The position numbers and the translations under genes were made by a program. From Hyphomicrobiales bacterium (GTDB taxonomy: Bacteria > Pseudomonadota > Alphaproteobacteria > Rhizobiales > Rhizobiaceae), in NCBI GenBank assembly GCA_002401155.1, contig NVSG01000001.1:969052-1030560 (forward strand): DNA of 61,509 nucleotides. The letters are read 5' to 3'. The notes beneath the pieces are model-generated. The model made no database searches and was not told the origin of the DNA. It saw only the letters and a list, made by a program, of their open reading frames with translations. Below, in pieces: positions 9,656 to 18,823 of this stretch (the first letter of the stretch is position 1; the number at the start of each line of letters is the position of its first letter).

Positions 9656-10423
9656 TTATTTGCCGGAAAACTCCGGCTTACGTTTTTCAAAAAAGGCTTT
9701 CACAGCGCTTTTAAAATCTTCGCTATCAATCAGTGCCCCCTGCTCGCCCGCTTCCATTGTCATGGTTTCAGATAGAGAAAGCGAGCCAGCCTTGCGCAAA
9801 ATTCGTTTCACCGCAGCCTGCGCCAACGGTGCACCTCGCGCCAGTTTTTCAGCACGTTGTCTGGTGTAATCCTGCAATTCATCGCGAGGAACCACCGCAT
9901 TGGCAACACGCAGTTTCAAACATTCATCAGCCGTAATTTTACGCCCCTCAACAATCGCTTCAAACGCCCCCGTATAACCAAGCGCATTGAGAAGATGCCA
10001 GTTTGCACCCCCGTCAGGCACCAGCCCAATCGCTGCAAAAGCCAGATAAATATAGGCATCGTCCGACATAAAAATCATATCACAACTCATCGCCAACGCA
10101 GAGCCAATACCAGCAGCAGCGCCCGCCACACTGGCAATATAGATTTTCTTGCCCTCGGTGATCGCCAGCAAGATCGGCTTATATTCTGTCTCGAGTTGCA
10201 CATCCACCGGCTGATAACGCTCCTCGGTCAGATCAGCCCCGGCACAAAACCCCCGGCCCTCTCCGCGCAAAATAACGATACGCACATTTTTGTCTGCCTC
10301 CGCCTTGCCGATAGTCTCCAGCAATTCAGCACGCATAGCGCGATTAAACGAATTCATTGCCTCAGGTCGGTTTAAGGTAATCGTTGCGACCGCCCCCGCC
10401 ACTTCATATCCCACAACGCTCAT
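9656..10423 (-). CDS. Enoyl-CoA hydratase/isomerase, PaaG-like crotonase
   Basis: A 255-residue crotonase-fold protein acting on an acyl-CoA. The oxyanion-hole segments GRGFCAGADL and AGAAAGIGSALA are present. At the positions of the two catalytic glutamates of classical hydratases the sequence reads FAAIGLVPDGGANW, with alanine at the first site and aspartate at the second. That pattern is closer to isomerases such as PaaG than to a true hydratase, so the reaction may be isomerisation or ring chemistry. The start has a near-perfect ribosome site (AGGAGGT). A terminator-like hairpin separates it from livK upstream, and the amidase follows. Confidence 0.87.
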   Translation of the reverse strand: MSVVGYEVAGAVATITLNRPEAMNSFNRAMRAELLETIGKAEADKNVRIVILRGEGRGFCAGADLTEERYQPVDVQLETEYKPILLAITEGKKIYIASVAGAAAGIGSALAMSCDMIFMSDDAYIYLAFAAIGLVPDGGANWHLLNALGYTGAFEAIVEGRKITADECLKLRVANAVVPRDELQDYTRQRAEKLARGAPLAQAAVKRILRKAGSLSLSETMTMEAGEQGALIDSEDFKSAVKAFFEKRKPEFSGK

Positions 10424-10452
10424 TCATAACCTCCTGATTTCATTCATCATGA

Positions 10453-10490
10453 TTAAACGAAAAGACCGGACCCTTTTCAAGGCCCGGTCT
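10453..10490 (-). terminator. Rho-independent terminator after livK
   Basis: On the minus strand the stem AGACCGG / CCGGTCT, with further inner pairing around a GAAAA-containing loop, is followed by TTTTCGTTT. It lies 29 bases past the livK stop and before the enoyl-CoA hydratase gene, so it would end the transporter operon or reduce read-through into the two downstream genes. Confidence 0.7.
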
Positions 10491-10518
10491 GAATTTCATT
10501 CAAATGGATTGAATCAGA

Positions 10519-11682
10519 TTACAATTTTGAAGCATCCAGTGTTTTCCATGAACCACCATCGATCTGCGATATGAAGACTTCATCCGCGGCAAGATGATCA
10601 CCGGGGCCCATTTTCACAGTATTGCCGGCAATCTTATCTTCAAAAGACATGCTCTCCATCGCAGCTTGGAAAGATTTATGCGTCAGGTCTTTACCGGCAG
10701 CTTGCAAAGCACGAACAATAAGTTCCGCAGAAGATCGACCGAGCAAAGCGCCCGTACCGGGGAACTTCTCGCCCGTTGATTCGGTATAGGCTTTGATCCA
10801 TGCACCCACTTCAGGTTCACCAGCGCGTGCTTCCAAATCCTGCCAGCCAGAAGCTGCGTAAAACCCTTCAGTAATACCACCCGGCACTTTCGCAATCACA
10901 GTATGAAAAGAGGCCGAAGCACCCATGAAGTTGATGCCGGTCAGGCCCATTTTCTTGGCAGTTCCCAACACAGTAATCGTCTGACGAACACCAAGTGCCA
11001 TGGTGATAAGATCACAACCGGCAGCTTTTAATTTGCCAAGCGCACCGGCAAAATCAGCATCATCCGGCTTATGGGTGGTTTCAGCGGCATATTTTATGCC
11101 CAAAGCTTCAGCTTCTTCTTTCGAACCAAGTTGAATTTCTTTACCAAAATCCGTTGGCAGATACATGGTGCAAATCGTTGTTGCGCCCTTATTGGCTTTC
11201 ATCCATCTCACAGCAACACGCATTTGATCATAGTAAGATGCCGTGCCTGCATAGTGGGTTGCCAACGGCTCTTGCAACATTTGGCGAGCTGCAGAAAGTG
11301 GTGAAATATTAGGAATACCCTTGGGGTCCATCAGCTTGAATGCAGCCAGATTATGCGGCGTTCCAAGCGATGAAAGCATCGCAAAAATCTTGTCGCGATT
11401 GACCAATTTGTTAGCTGCCTGAACTGCTTTTGGAACCTGATAACCATGGTCTTCAGCAATGTATTTCAGTTTGCGTCCATGAACACCGCCCTCGGCATTG
11501 ATCTTATCGAAATAAAGCTGAATGGCCTTAACAGCAGGCACTGAAAATGCAGCAAAAATACCCTGCAAATCGTGTGCACCACCGATGATAATCTCGGTAT
11601 CACTCACGCCCCGCGTTTGTGCTGCGGCAGGATTTACTGCCAGAAACGTTGCTGTTGCAGCAAGTGCAATAAACTTCTTCAT
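10519..11682 (-). CDS. Liv-type ABC transporter periplasmic substrate-binding protein
   Basis: The binding protein of a hydrophobic amino-acid/amide uptake (HAAT) family ABC transporter. A signal peptide is visible (MKKFIALAATATFLA, then an NPAAAQ cleavage region), followed by the periplasmic type I fold (VSDTEIIIGGAHDLQG). I chose the ATG at 11682 because it carries the ribosome site GGAGGAG. An in-frame start six codons upstream lies before this site. Length is 387 residues. It sits downstream of livHMGF and an acyl-CoA synthetase gene in what appears to be a single transcript. The ligand may be a carboxylic acid rather than leucine, given the embedded synthetase. Confidence 0.92.
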   Translation of the reverse strand: MKKFIALAATATFLAVNPAAAQTRGVSDTEIIIGGAHDLQGIFAAFSVPAVKAIQLYFDKINAEGGVHGRKLKYIAEDHGYQVPKAVQAANKLVNRDKIFAMLSSLGTPHNLAAFKLMDPKGIPNISPLSAARQMLQEPLATHYAGTASYYDQMRVAVRWMKANKGATTICTMYLPTDFGKEIQLGSKEEAEALGIKYAAETTHKPDDADFAGALGKLKAAGCDLITMALGVRQTITVLGTAKKMGLTGINFMGASASFHTVIAKVPGGITEGFYAASGWQDLEARAGEPEVGAWIKAYTESTGEKFPGTGALLGRSSAELIVRALQAAGKDLTHKSFQAAMESMSFEDKIAGNTVKMGPGDHLAADEVFISQIDGGSWKTLDASKL

Positions 11683-11744
11683 AGTTGATTTCTCCTCCAA
11701 CTGGTTATTTTTCAGGGCTTTACGCCCGCTTCTCTGCTTAAATT

Positions 11745-13595
11745 TTATTTGTACATCGAGTCTATCAGACCTTTATGTCTCGACTCAACAAACCCCCGTT
11801 TGAGTTTCATGGTCGGTGTTAATTCCTCATCTTCCGCCGTTAATAAAATATCAATTAACCGATAGTCTTTTATCTGCTCCACCCGGGCGAATTGCTTGTT
11901 CACCGCCGCCACATCTTTGCCGATCAGTTCCACCACTTCGGGAGCTGCACAAAGCGAAGTAAAATCGCTAAACGGGATTTGTTTTTCCTGCGCAAAATTT
12001 TCCACATTCTCCTGATCAATCATAATCAGGCAGGAAAGATATTTGCGCTTGTCACCGATCACCACCGCATCGGAAATATAAGGTGAGAATTTCAGCGCAC
12101 TCTCAATTTCCGCAGGCGTAATATTCTTACCGCCAGCTGTGATGATGATGTCTTTGATACGACCGGTAATGGTGAAATAACCCTGATTATCGACACGGCC
12201 CATATCGCCGGTTTTCAACCAGCCATCCTCGGTCATCGTCTCGGCAGTTTTTTCCGGATTGTTCCAATAGCCTTTAAAAACATGCGGACCTTTCAGCTGG
12301 ATTTCACCCTCTTTGGAAATCCGCGTTTCCGCCCCCGGCAGAGTAATCCCGATAGTGCTGACTTTATTATGCTCAACGGTATTGATGGTAGCAACACCGG
12401 CGCTCTCGGTCATACCAAACCCTTCAAGCACAGGTATGCCAATGCTCCAATACCATTTCAATAATTCCGGTGAGATAGGCGCAGCCCCCGTTCCACCGCG
12501 AACAATGCGGTCCATACCAATCATCCGGCGCAAATTACCAAGCACGAAAAAGTCCCAGAATTTATAATTTAGTGAAACGCCGGAAGGCACAGCTTCGCCA
12601 TCCATTTGATATTCCGCCCGCTTCATACCGGCAGCAACGGCCCAGTCAAACGCCCAACGTCCAATCGGCGTTGCCTCTTTGCGCAGAATTTGCAGACGGG
12701 AATATATCTTCTCCCAAAGCCGTGGCACCGCCACAAACACATGGGGTGAAACCTCTTGCAAGTTTTCAAAAACCGTCTCCGGACTTTCAGAAAAATTGAC
12801 CGTGCTACCCACCGCAATTTGTGAATCAACGGAGAACAACCGCTCCAACACATGGCAAAGCGGCAGAAAGCATAATTGCTCATCGCTCTCGGACCCATGC
12901 AGTAATTGGAAAACCGATTTGATCTGAAAGATCATATTACTGTGGGTGATCATCGCCCCTTTTGGGCGTCCGGTTGTGCCGGAGGTATAGATCAACATGC
13001 GAATATCTTCCGGCTTCGCCATATCAATTTCAGCATCGAACAACTTCGGATATTTTTTATCTTCAGCCTTGCCCAGCTCATAAAGCTCATCGGCAAACAT
13101 CACCATGTCATCGTGAAAATCGCGCAGACCATCCCGATCAATCACAATGACTTTTTTCAAAGTAGGCATCTCGTCGCGAACTTCGAGAAATTTATCAAGC
13201 TGCTCATCATTCTCAACGATCAGAAACGAGGTGCCGGAATCATTGACCAGATAAGCCAATTGCGACGCTGAATCGGTGGTATAAACCCCCGACGGGATCG
13301 CCCCAATGCAAACAGCCCCCAAATCAAAATAGAGCCATTCTTTATTATCTTCCGACAGAATGGAAATCACATCACCACGCTTGAGGCCCAGCGATCTCAA
13401 TCCAAGACCAATCCACTTTGCATGGTTGAAATAGTCTTCCCAGGAAAATGCATTCCAAACACCCAGATCTTTTTCGCGATGCGCAGTCCGCTTGCCATAT
13501 TTTTTGCATCGATGGCGAAACAAAGTCGCCATGGTATCACAGCCGTCTTTTGACGTATAATCAATGATGGTGCCTGATTTGATCGGTGCATTCAT
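11745..13595 (-). CDS. AMP-dependent acyl-CoA synthetase embedded in a Liv transporter operon
   Basis: A 616-residue acyl-CoA synthetase of the FAA1-like branch, which adenylates a carboxylic acid and transfers it to CoA. The nucleotide motif YTSGTTGRPKGAMITHSN lies near residue 190-207, the motif GFGMTESAG near 385, and the hinge TGRIKDIIITAGGKNITP near 490. The ATG at 13595 overlaps the livF stop by four bases (ATGA), indicating translational coupling. A longer frame upstream only reads through livF. The coupling implies that the transported compound is activated on entry. The family name suggests long-chain acids, but the transporter class makes a shorter or aromatic acid just as likely. 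Confidence 0.92.
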   Translation of the reverse strand: MNAPIKSGTIIDYTSKDGCDTMATLFRHRCKKYGKRTAHREKDLGVWNAFSWEDYFNHAKWIGLGLRSLGLKRGDVISILSEDNKEWLYFDLGAVCIGAIPSGVYTTDSASQLAYLVNDSGTSFLIVENDEQLDKFLEVRDEMPTLKKVIVIDRDGLRDFHDDMVMFADELYELGKAEDKKYPKLFDAEIDMAKPEDIRMLIYTSGTTGRPKGAMITHSNMIFQIKSVFQLLHGSESDEQLCFLPLCHVLERLFSVDSQIAVGSTVNFSESPETVFENLQEVSPHVFVAVPRLWEKIYSRLQILRKEATPIGRWAFDWAVAAGMKRAEYQMDGEAVPSGVSLNYKFWDFFVLGNLRRMIGMDRIVRGGTGAAPISPELLKWYWSIGIPVLEGFGMTESAGVATINTVEHNKVSTIGITLPGAETRISKEGEIQLKGPHVFKGYWNNPEKTAETMTEDGWLKTGDMGRVDNQGYFTITGRIKDIIITAGGKNITPAEIESALKFSPYISDAVVIGDKRKYLSCLIMIDQENVENFAQEKQIPFSDFTSLCAAPEVVELIGKDVAAVNKQFARVEQIKDYRLIDILLTAEDEELTPTMKLKRGFVESRHKGLIDSMYK

Positions 13596-14368
13596 CGCCA
13601 GGTCTTCTTCCGTTTCCAGCGTTTCTGCGCCCGCTGGCTCTCTCCGCGCACCCCAAGGTAAAATTCCTGAATATCTTCTGACGCCAGCAATACATTGCAT
13701 TCGCCAGCCATCACAATACGGCCAATCTCCATCACATATCCATAGTGTGCCGCTTTCAGGGCCACGTTGGCATTCTGCTCCACCAGCATCATGGTAACGC
13801 CCTGCTCGGTATTGAGCCGTTTGATAATGGTAAAAATTTCCTGAACCAGCAGCGGTGAAAGCCCTAGTGAGGGTTCATCCAGCAACAGGATTTTAGGCCG
13901 CGCCATTAGCCCACGGCCAATCGCCAGCATTTGTTGTTGCCCACCAGATAAGAAACCAGCCACCTGATTGATCCGTTCCTTGAGCATTGGAAAATACGAA
14001 TAGACCATTTCCAGATCGCTCTCGACCTCATTATCCGAGCGAGTATAGGCACCCATCCGCAAATTTTCTTCCACATTGAGAAATGGAAAAACCTCTCGTC
14101 CCTCTGGCACCTGAGCAATGCCACGCCTGACGATGGCATCGGGCTCCATGCCCTGAATTTCTTCACCATTCAGCAGAATTTGCCCCTTTTCCGGATCAAG
14201 CACGCCGGAAATGGTTTTCAGCAGCGTTGTTTTTCCAGCACCATTTGCCCCGAGAATGGTAACGATCTTGCCTTCCGGCACCTCAATCGAAACCCCGCGC
14301 AGAGCCATCACGGCACCATAAAACGCTTCAAGGTTTCGGGTTTCAAGAACTGGAGATTTATCAGCCAT
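13592..14368 (-). CDS. livF: Branched-chain-type ABC transporter ATPase LivF
   Basis: One of two ATP-binding subunits of the HAAT transporter. Walker A is GANGAGKTTLLKT near residue 33-45, the signature is LSGGQQQMLAIGRGL near 140, and Walker B is ILLLDEPSLGLSP near 160. The 258 residues include a short basic C-terminal tail (KRWKRKKTWR) that is longer than in typical LivF. It overlaps livG by one base at its start and the acyl-CoA synthetase gene by four bases at its end, so all are translated from one message. Confidence 0.93.
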   Translation of the reverse strand: MADKSPVLETRNLEAFYGAVMALRGVSIEVPEGKIVTILGANGAGKTTLLKTISGVLDPEKGQILLNGEEIQGMEPDAIVRRGIAQVPEGREVFPFLNVEENLRMGAYTRSDNEVESDLEMVYSYFPMLKERINQVAGFLSGGQQQMLAIGRGLMARPKILLLDEPSLGLSPLLVQEIFTIIKRLNTEQGVTMMLVEQNANVALKAAHYGYVMEIGRIVMAGECNVLLASEDIQEFYLGVRGESQRAQKRWKRKKTWR

Positions 14369-15138
14369 CAGCCAACTTCCTCCACGCCGAGATAGGCTTC
14401 GATGACTTTGGGATCAGACTGCACTTCTTCCGAGGTTCCCATGGAAAGCATCTGGCCATTATTAAGGGCCAATACACGGTCAGAAACTTGCGTCACGAGG
14501 CTCATATCGTGTTCAACCATCAAAATGGTCAGCCCCATATCCTTCTGCATATCTTCGATCCAAAAGGCCACATCCTGCGTTTCTTCAACCGAAAGACCGG
14601 AGGCAGGTTCGTCCAGCAACAGCAGTTTTGGCCCGCAAGCCAGCGCCCTCCCGATCTCAACAACCTTGCGAACCCCGTAAGGCAGTCCGGCAATCATCTT
14701 GTTGCGATAGGCATGTAAATCAAGAAATTCAATCACATCTTCGGCGGCTCGGCGATGGGCACGTTCTTCAGCCCGCACACGCGGCGTGAACAGGACGTTC
14801 TCAATAAAAGATGTTTTGCGCTTGGTATGTCGCCCCACCAACAGGTTCTGTAAAACCGTAGAATGGTCAAACAATTCAATATTTTGGAACGTTCTGGCAA
14901 TGCCAATTCCAGCGATTTCATCGGACCTCAGACCGGTAATTTCCCGGCCATCAAATTTGATAGTGCCGTCGGTAACATCATAAAACCGCGACATCAAATT
15001 GAAGATCGTGGATTTTCCTGCACCGTTCGGCCCAACGATGGTGAAAACTTCGCCCTCCTCCACATCAAAGGAAACATCATCGACCGCATGAACGCCGCCA
15101 AAAGATTTTGTGAGGTTACGAATTTCAAGAAGGCTCAT
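14368..15138 (-). CDS. livG: Branched-chain-type ABC transporter ATPase LivG
   Basis: The second ATPase subunit of the HAAT transporter, 256 residues. Walker A is GPNGAGKSTIFNLMSRF near residue 37-53, the LivG-type signature is PYGVRKVVEIGRAL near 153, and Walker B is LLLLDEPASGLS. The start overlaps the end of livM by four bases, and its stop overlaps the livF start by one base. This tight packing supports fixed stoichiometry of the complex at the inner membrane. Confidence 0.94.
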   Translation of the reverse strand: MSLLEIRNLTKSFGGVHAVDDVSFDVEEGEVFTIVGPNGAGKSTIFNLMSRFYDVTDGTIKFDGREITGLRSDEIAGIGIARTFQNIELFDHSTVLQNLLVGRHTKRKTSFIENVLFTPRVRAEERAHRRAAEDVIEFLDLHAYRNKMIAGLPYGVRKVVEIGRALACGPKLLLLDEPASGLSVEETQDVAFWIEDMQKDMGLTILMVEHDMSLVTQVSDRVLALNNGQMLSMGTSEEVQSDPKVIEAYLGVEEVG

Positions 15139-16214
15139 TTCATCCGCTCCGTCTTCAAATAACTTTTGTTACGACGGAACATATCGCGGCGTGCCAGCGG
15201 AAAAAGTTCGAACCAGATACGGATTTTTATCCAGCGCCCGTAAAGCCCAAGCGGTTCAACAATGATGATGGTGATCAGGATCAGTGCAAAAATGCCCATA
15301 TCAAGACCGGGAATAGCAACCGTTGTCACCACTTCACGCACCATCGTCACCACTTGCGGTAAAAAGCCCACAACGGCAGCGCCAAAAAATGCTCCGTGGA
15401 TTGAGCCCATACCGCCAACCACAATCATCAACAACAATTGGATGGAGATCAAAATCAGGAACGCTTCATAGTTGAACGCGCCCATATAATGCGCCAACAA
15501 TGCTCCGGCAAGTCCGGTGACAAAACAGGAAAGCCCGAATGCGATCGTTTTGAAACGGGCCACATTAATGCCCATGGCACGGGCTGAAATCTCGGAATCC
15601 CTGATCGCCATAAACGCTCTACCAGTGGATGAGCGTAGCAAATTAGCATAGCCGAATGTCACGATGATCACCACGCCAAGGCAGGTCCAGTAGAATTTAT
15701 CCGGGTTGATATAGCGGTCTATTTCCATACCGAACAGGGTGAATGCACCAAGAAACACCCCATCAATGCCGCCGGTATAAGGTTCTAGTAAAATGATCAC
15801 ATCTTCCGCAATTACCCCCATGGCGAGCGTTGCAATCGCCAGATAAATCCCCGACATTTTTAGCGCCGGAATAGCAACAATCGCCCCGACAATCCCAGCA
15901 AACAATCCCGCCAGCGGCAAAGATAAAAGAAATGGCACGCCTTTATTCTGCAACCACACTTCCATGTACGCACCACAAGCAAGGAACGCACCGTGGCCAA
16001 GGCTCGCCTGCCCCGTATGGCCCGCCAAAATCATCAGCCCCATTCCGGCAACAGCCCAGATCAAAACATTGACCGCTTCCCCGAGCAAATATTCATCCAG
16101 CATAAACGGCAGCAAGATCGCCAACACGACCAGCAAGCCGTACCAAAACATCTTGCGACCATCTTCAAAGAGGTTGATATCGTCATCATATTTGGTTTTG
16201 AAATGAATGCGCAT
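15135..16214 (-). CDS. livM: Branched-chain-type ABC transporter permease LivM
   Basis: A polytopic inner-membrane permease subunit of the HAAT transporter, 359 residues. The N-terminal 25 residues are hydrophilic, followed by several hydrophobic segments. The family motif GHTGQASLGHGAFLACGAY is near residue 65-83, and the coupling-helix region RSSTGRAFMAIRDSEISA is near 200. The C-terminal 35 residues are charged. It lies six bases after livH and overlaps livG by four bases. Confidence 0.94.
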   Translation of the reverse strand: MRIHFKTKYDDDINLFEDGRKMFWYGLLVVLAILLPFMLDEYLLGEAVNVLIWAVAGMGLMILAGHTGQASLGHGAFLACGAYMEVWLQNKGVPFLLSLPLAGLFAGIVGAIVAIPALKMSGIYLAIATLAMGVIAEDVIILLEPYTGGIDGVFLGAFTLFGMEIDRYINPDKFYWTCLGVVIIVTFGYANLLRSSTGRAFMAIRDSEISARAMGINVARFKTIAFGLSCFVTGLAGALLAHYMGAFNYEAFLILISIQLLLMIVVGGMGSIHGAFFGAAVVGFLPQVVTMVREVVTTVAIPGLDMGIFALILITIIIVEPLGLYGRWIKIRIWFELFPLARRDMFRRNKSYLKTERMK

Positions 16215-16220
16215 GACGCC

Positions 16221-17096
16221 CTAAACCTTCTTGCTTTGAACTTGCGAAAAGATGCCGTTCGGTCGTACAATCAGCACCAGAAGCATAAGGGCATAAGGCG
16301 CAATCTGGCTGTAACCCGGCGCACCGTAGCGCGCAGCAAAAGGCTCAATGATGCCGATAATCAAACCACCTAACAGCGCTCCCGGCAGACTGCCAAAGCC
16401 GCCAATCACCGCCGCCGCGAAGGCCTTGATACCAAGCAACCCCATCGATGGATCAATCGCGCCACGCGCCGCAAACATCACTCCGGCAACGGTTGCCGTA
16501 CCACCCGCAATGGCCCACACAAGCCCGTTTATCCGCTTCACCGGCACGCCCATATAATAGGCAGCCAGCTGGTTTTGTGATGCAGCCTGCATCGCCATTC
16601 CAAGCTTAGTTTTGGCAAAAAACAGATAAAGTAGCAGGGTCAAAAGCAGCGTCACACCAATGACGAAGACCTCATCCATGCCGATCACCAAACCGGAAAA
16701 ACGCAAATTGACACCGATAAACGGCGTCTCCAGCGATTGCGGCTCATGGCCCCAGATAAAGCCCGCGATAAAGCGCAATACAAAGCCGATAGCAATGGTG
16801 AGAATAACCACCGCAAACTGCGGTTGACCAAATAATTTACGGATAATCAGCGCTTCCAGCGCGTAGCCAATAGCCGCCATAATGGCAATTGCCAGAGGTA
16901 TAGCCAGCCAGAACGGCAGGCCCCAATAGTCAGTATTAACCAGTTGCAGAGTGATAAATGCCCCAAGCATCATCATGTCGCCCTGAGCGAAATTCACCGA
17001 TTCCGTTGCCTTGTAAATCAGCACAAATCCAAGCGCGATCAAGCCGTATATGCAACCGCTAGCAATCCCACCCAGCAATAACTGCGCGACTTCCAA
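16221..17096 (-). CDS. livH: Branched-chain-type ABC transporter permease LivH
   Basis: The other permease subunit of the HAAT transporter, about 291 residues with eight or so hydrophobic segments. The motif ESVNFAQGDMMMLGAF, typical of LivH, is near residue 30-45. I place the start at TTG (17096-17094) because the ribosome site GGGAGGA lies five bases before it and the protein then begins MEVAQLLLGGIASG, as in homologues. An extension to 17129 reads through a leader hairpin. It is the first gene of the operon livH-livM-livG-livF-synthetase-livK. Confidence 0.92.
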   Translation of the reverse strand: MEVAQLLLGGIASGCIYGLIALGFVLIYKATESVNFAQGDMMMLGAFITLQLVNTDYWGLPFWLAIPLAIAIMAAIGYALEALIIRKLFGQPQFAVVILTIAIGFVLRFIAGFIWGHEPQSLETPFIGVNLRFSGLVIGMDEVFVIGVTLLLTLLLYLFFAKTKLGMAMQAASQNQLAAYYMGVPVKRINGLVWAIAGGTATVAGVMFAARGAIDPSMGLLGIKAFAAAVIGGFGSLPGALLGGLIIGIIEPFAARYGAPGYSQIAPYALMLLVLIVRPNGIFSQVQSKKV

Positions 17097-17100
17097 ATCG

Positions 17101-17120
17101 TCCTCCCAACATTGCCGCTT
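17101..17120 (-). promoter_or_regulatory. Leader hairpin before livH
   Basis: The inverted repeat ATTGCCG / CGGCAAT with a 6-base spacer lies immediately upstream of the livH ribosome site (GGGAGGA) and TTG start. In the mRNA it would form a 7-bp stem next to the ribosome site, which could affect initiation or be a protein-binding site. Only the structure is seen; the role is inferred. Confidence 0.4.
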
Positions 17121-17331
17121 CCCCGGCAATCTTATTATTACTTGCGCTTATACTATCAGCGTATCGATCATTACATCCTCATTTCTCTGACCTGTCCAGT
17201 GCTTTGCTAATCCGTAAACCGATATTTTCCATTCGTCTAAATCTACACAAAGAACTTAACTTGAAAATTATTTTGCACTTATTCAAAAGGCACGTCATAA
17301 CAAACGCATATAGGCAAATGGGAGTAACTTC

Positions 17332-18750
17332 GTGGATATAAAATCATTTCAGGAATGGTCGCAAAAGGCGGCTGACTGGGGCGCAAACTATCGTGAAAAC
17401 GTGGGTAATTTCCCCGTTCGCCCCCATATAAATCCTGGTGATATCATTAAGCAATTGCCCCTCTCTCCGCCCCAAGAAGGTGAGCCGATGGATGCAATCT
17501 TCAAGGATTTCGAAGACATCATCATGCCCGGCATGACCCATTGGCAGCACCCGCGCTTTTTTGCATATTTCTCATCAAATGCCGCCCCCGCCGCCGTGGT
17601 TGCGGACTATCTGGTCACCGCCATGTCGGCCCAGTGCATGTTGTGGCAAACATCCCCTGCGGCCACAGAACTTGAAACCCGCATTATGGATTGGCTGCGT
17701 CAGGCCATCGGTCTGCCAAAAGGTTTCGATGGCGTCATTCAAGATTCTGCATCTTCCGCAACCTTGGCCGCCGTCCTCACCATGCGCGAGCGCGCGCTTG
17801 GATGGAAAGGCAATAAAGAAGGTCTGTTCGGTCAAAAGCGATTACGCGTTTACGCCTCACATGAGGTTCATACCTCCATCGACCGTGCCATCTGGTTCTC
17901 AGGCATTGGCGAAGATAATTTGGTGCGCATCCCTGTTCATGGTGAAAGGCGCGCACTCAACCCGGAAAAACTCGAAGCCGCAATCAAGGATGATCTTGCC
18001 AAGGGATACATTCCGGCAGGCATCATTGCCTGCATCGCCGGCACCAGCGTTGGCGGATCTGACGATCTGACCGCCGTTACCAAAATTGCCAAAAAATACG
18101 ACCTCTATGTACATGTGGATGCAGCATGGGCCGGCTCCGCTATGATTTGCAAAGAGTTCAGGCATTTTTGGGCGGGTGTTGAAAATGCAGATTCTGTTGT
18201 TTTCAATCCGCATAAATGGCTCGGCGCACCATTCGATTGCAGCGCCCATTTCATCAAGGATGCAGGCAGCCTAACCAAAACTCTGGCTATCCGGCCCGAA
18301 TTTCTAAAAACCCTCGATACCGATGACGAATACCCCATCACCAATTATTCGGAATGGTCAATTCCCCTTGGCCGCCGTTTCAGAGCGTTAAAGCTTTGGT
18401 TCCTGCTTCGCTATTACGGCATCTCAGGCCTTTCCGAAATGATCCGCAACCACGTGAAATATGCAGAAAAACTGGCGAAACAAATTGACGCCCTCCCCGA
18501 TTTTGAAATCGTCACCCAACCAATGCTATCGCTATTCACCTTCAGATATCTTGGCAAGGAGGGCGATGATCTTGATGAGATCAATCTAAAACTCATCAAC
18601 GCCATTAATGCTGATGGCCGTACCTATCTGACCCAGACCAAGGTCGACGATAAATTCGTAATTCGCGTCCAGATCGGGCAATTTGAAACCCGTCAGGAAG
18701 ACGTGGATATTTGCTTCACGGCAATAAAAGAATGCGCGGCAAAAATCTAA
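17332..18750 (+). CDS. Pyridoxal-phosphate-dependent amino-acid decarboxylase (group II)
   Basis: A 472-residue PLP decarboxylase of the aromatic-L-amino-acid / tyrosine decarboxylase family, producing an amine and CO2. The PLP lysine is in NPHKWLGAPFDCS near residue 293, and the cofactor-contacting aspartate is in YVHVDAAWAGSA near 262. HEVHTSIDRA, near residue 180, is the histidine region that stacks on PLP. It starts at GTG with the ribosome site GGGAG eight bases upstream. It stands alone, divergent from the liv operon. A weak promoter (TTGCAC, 17 bases, CATAAC) is visible at 17273-17301. The substrate (tyrosine, tryptophan, phenylalanine or another) cannot be told. Confidence 0.92.
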   Translation: MDIKSFQEWSQKAADWGANYRENVGNFPVRPHINPGDIIKQLPLSPPQEGEPMDAIFKDFEDIIMPGMTHWQHPRFFAYFSSNAAPAAVVADYLVTAMSAQCMLWQTSPAATELETRIMDWLRQAIGLPKGFDGVIQDSASSATLAAVLTMRERALGWKGNKEGLFGQKRLRVYASHEVHTSIDRAIWFSGIGEDNLVRIPVHGERRALNPEKLEAAIKDDLAKGYIPAGIIACIAGTSVGGSDDLTAVTKIAKKYDLYVHVDAAWAGSAMICKEFRHFWAGVENADSVVFNPHKWLGAPFDCSAHFIKDAGSLTKTLAIRPEFLKTLDTDDEYPITNYSEWSIPLGRRFRALKLWFLLRYYGISGLSEMIRNHVKYAEKLAKQIDALPDFEIVTQPMLSLFTFRYLGKEGDDLDEINLKLINAINADGRTYLTQTKVDDKFVIRVQIGQFETRQEDVDICFTAIKECAAKI

Positions 18751-18756
18751 GTTCTA

Positions 18757-18788
18757 AAATGCCAAAAGCCCCGGCGAAATGCCGAGGC
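18757..18788 (-). terminator. Terminator of small secreted protein gene, copy A
   Basis: On the minus strand the stem GCCTCGGC / GCCGGGGC closes an ATTTC loop and is followed by TTTTGGCATTTT. The one mismatch in DNA becomes a U-G pair only in the minus-strand RNA, supporting that direction. Copy B (20937-20970) has the same form with a covarying base pair. Confidence 0.75.
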
Positions 18789-18823
18789 GTCTGGAGAAGT
18801 GAATTTGTTTGGTTAGATGGGAT

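Noticed and set aside
9402..9869. A 155-codon frame on the plus strand across the amidase-crotonase junction
   Set aside because: Both minus-strand genes are certain; this frame is a shadow.
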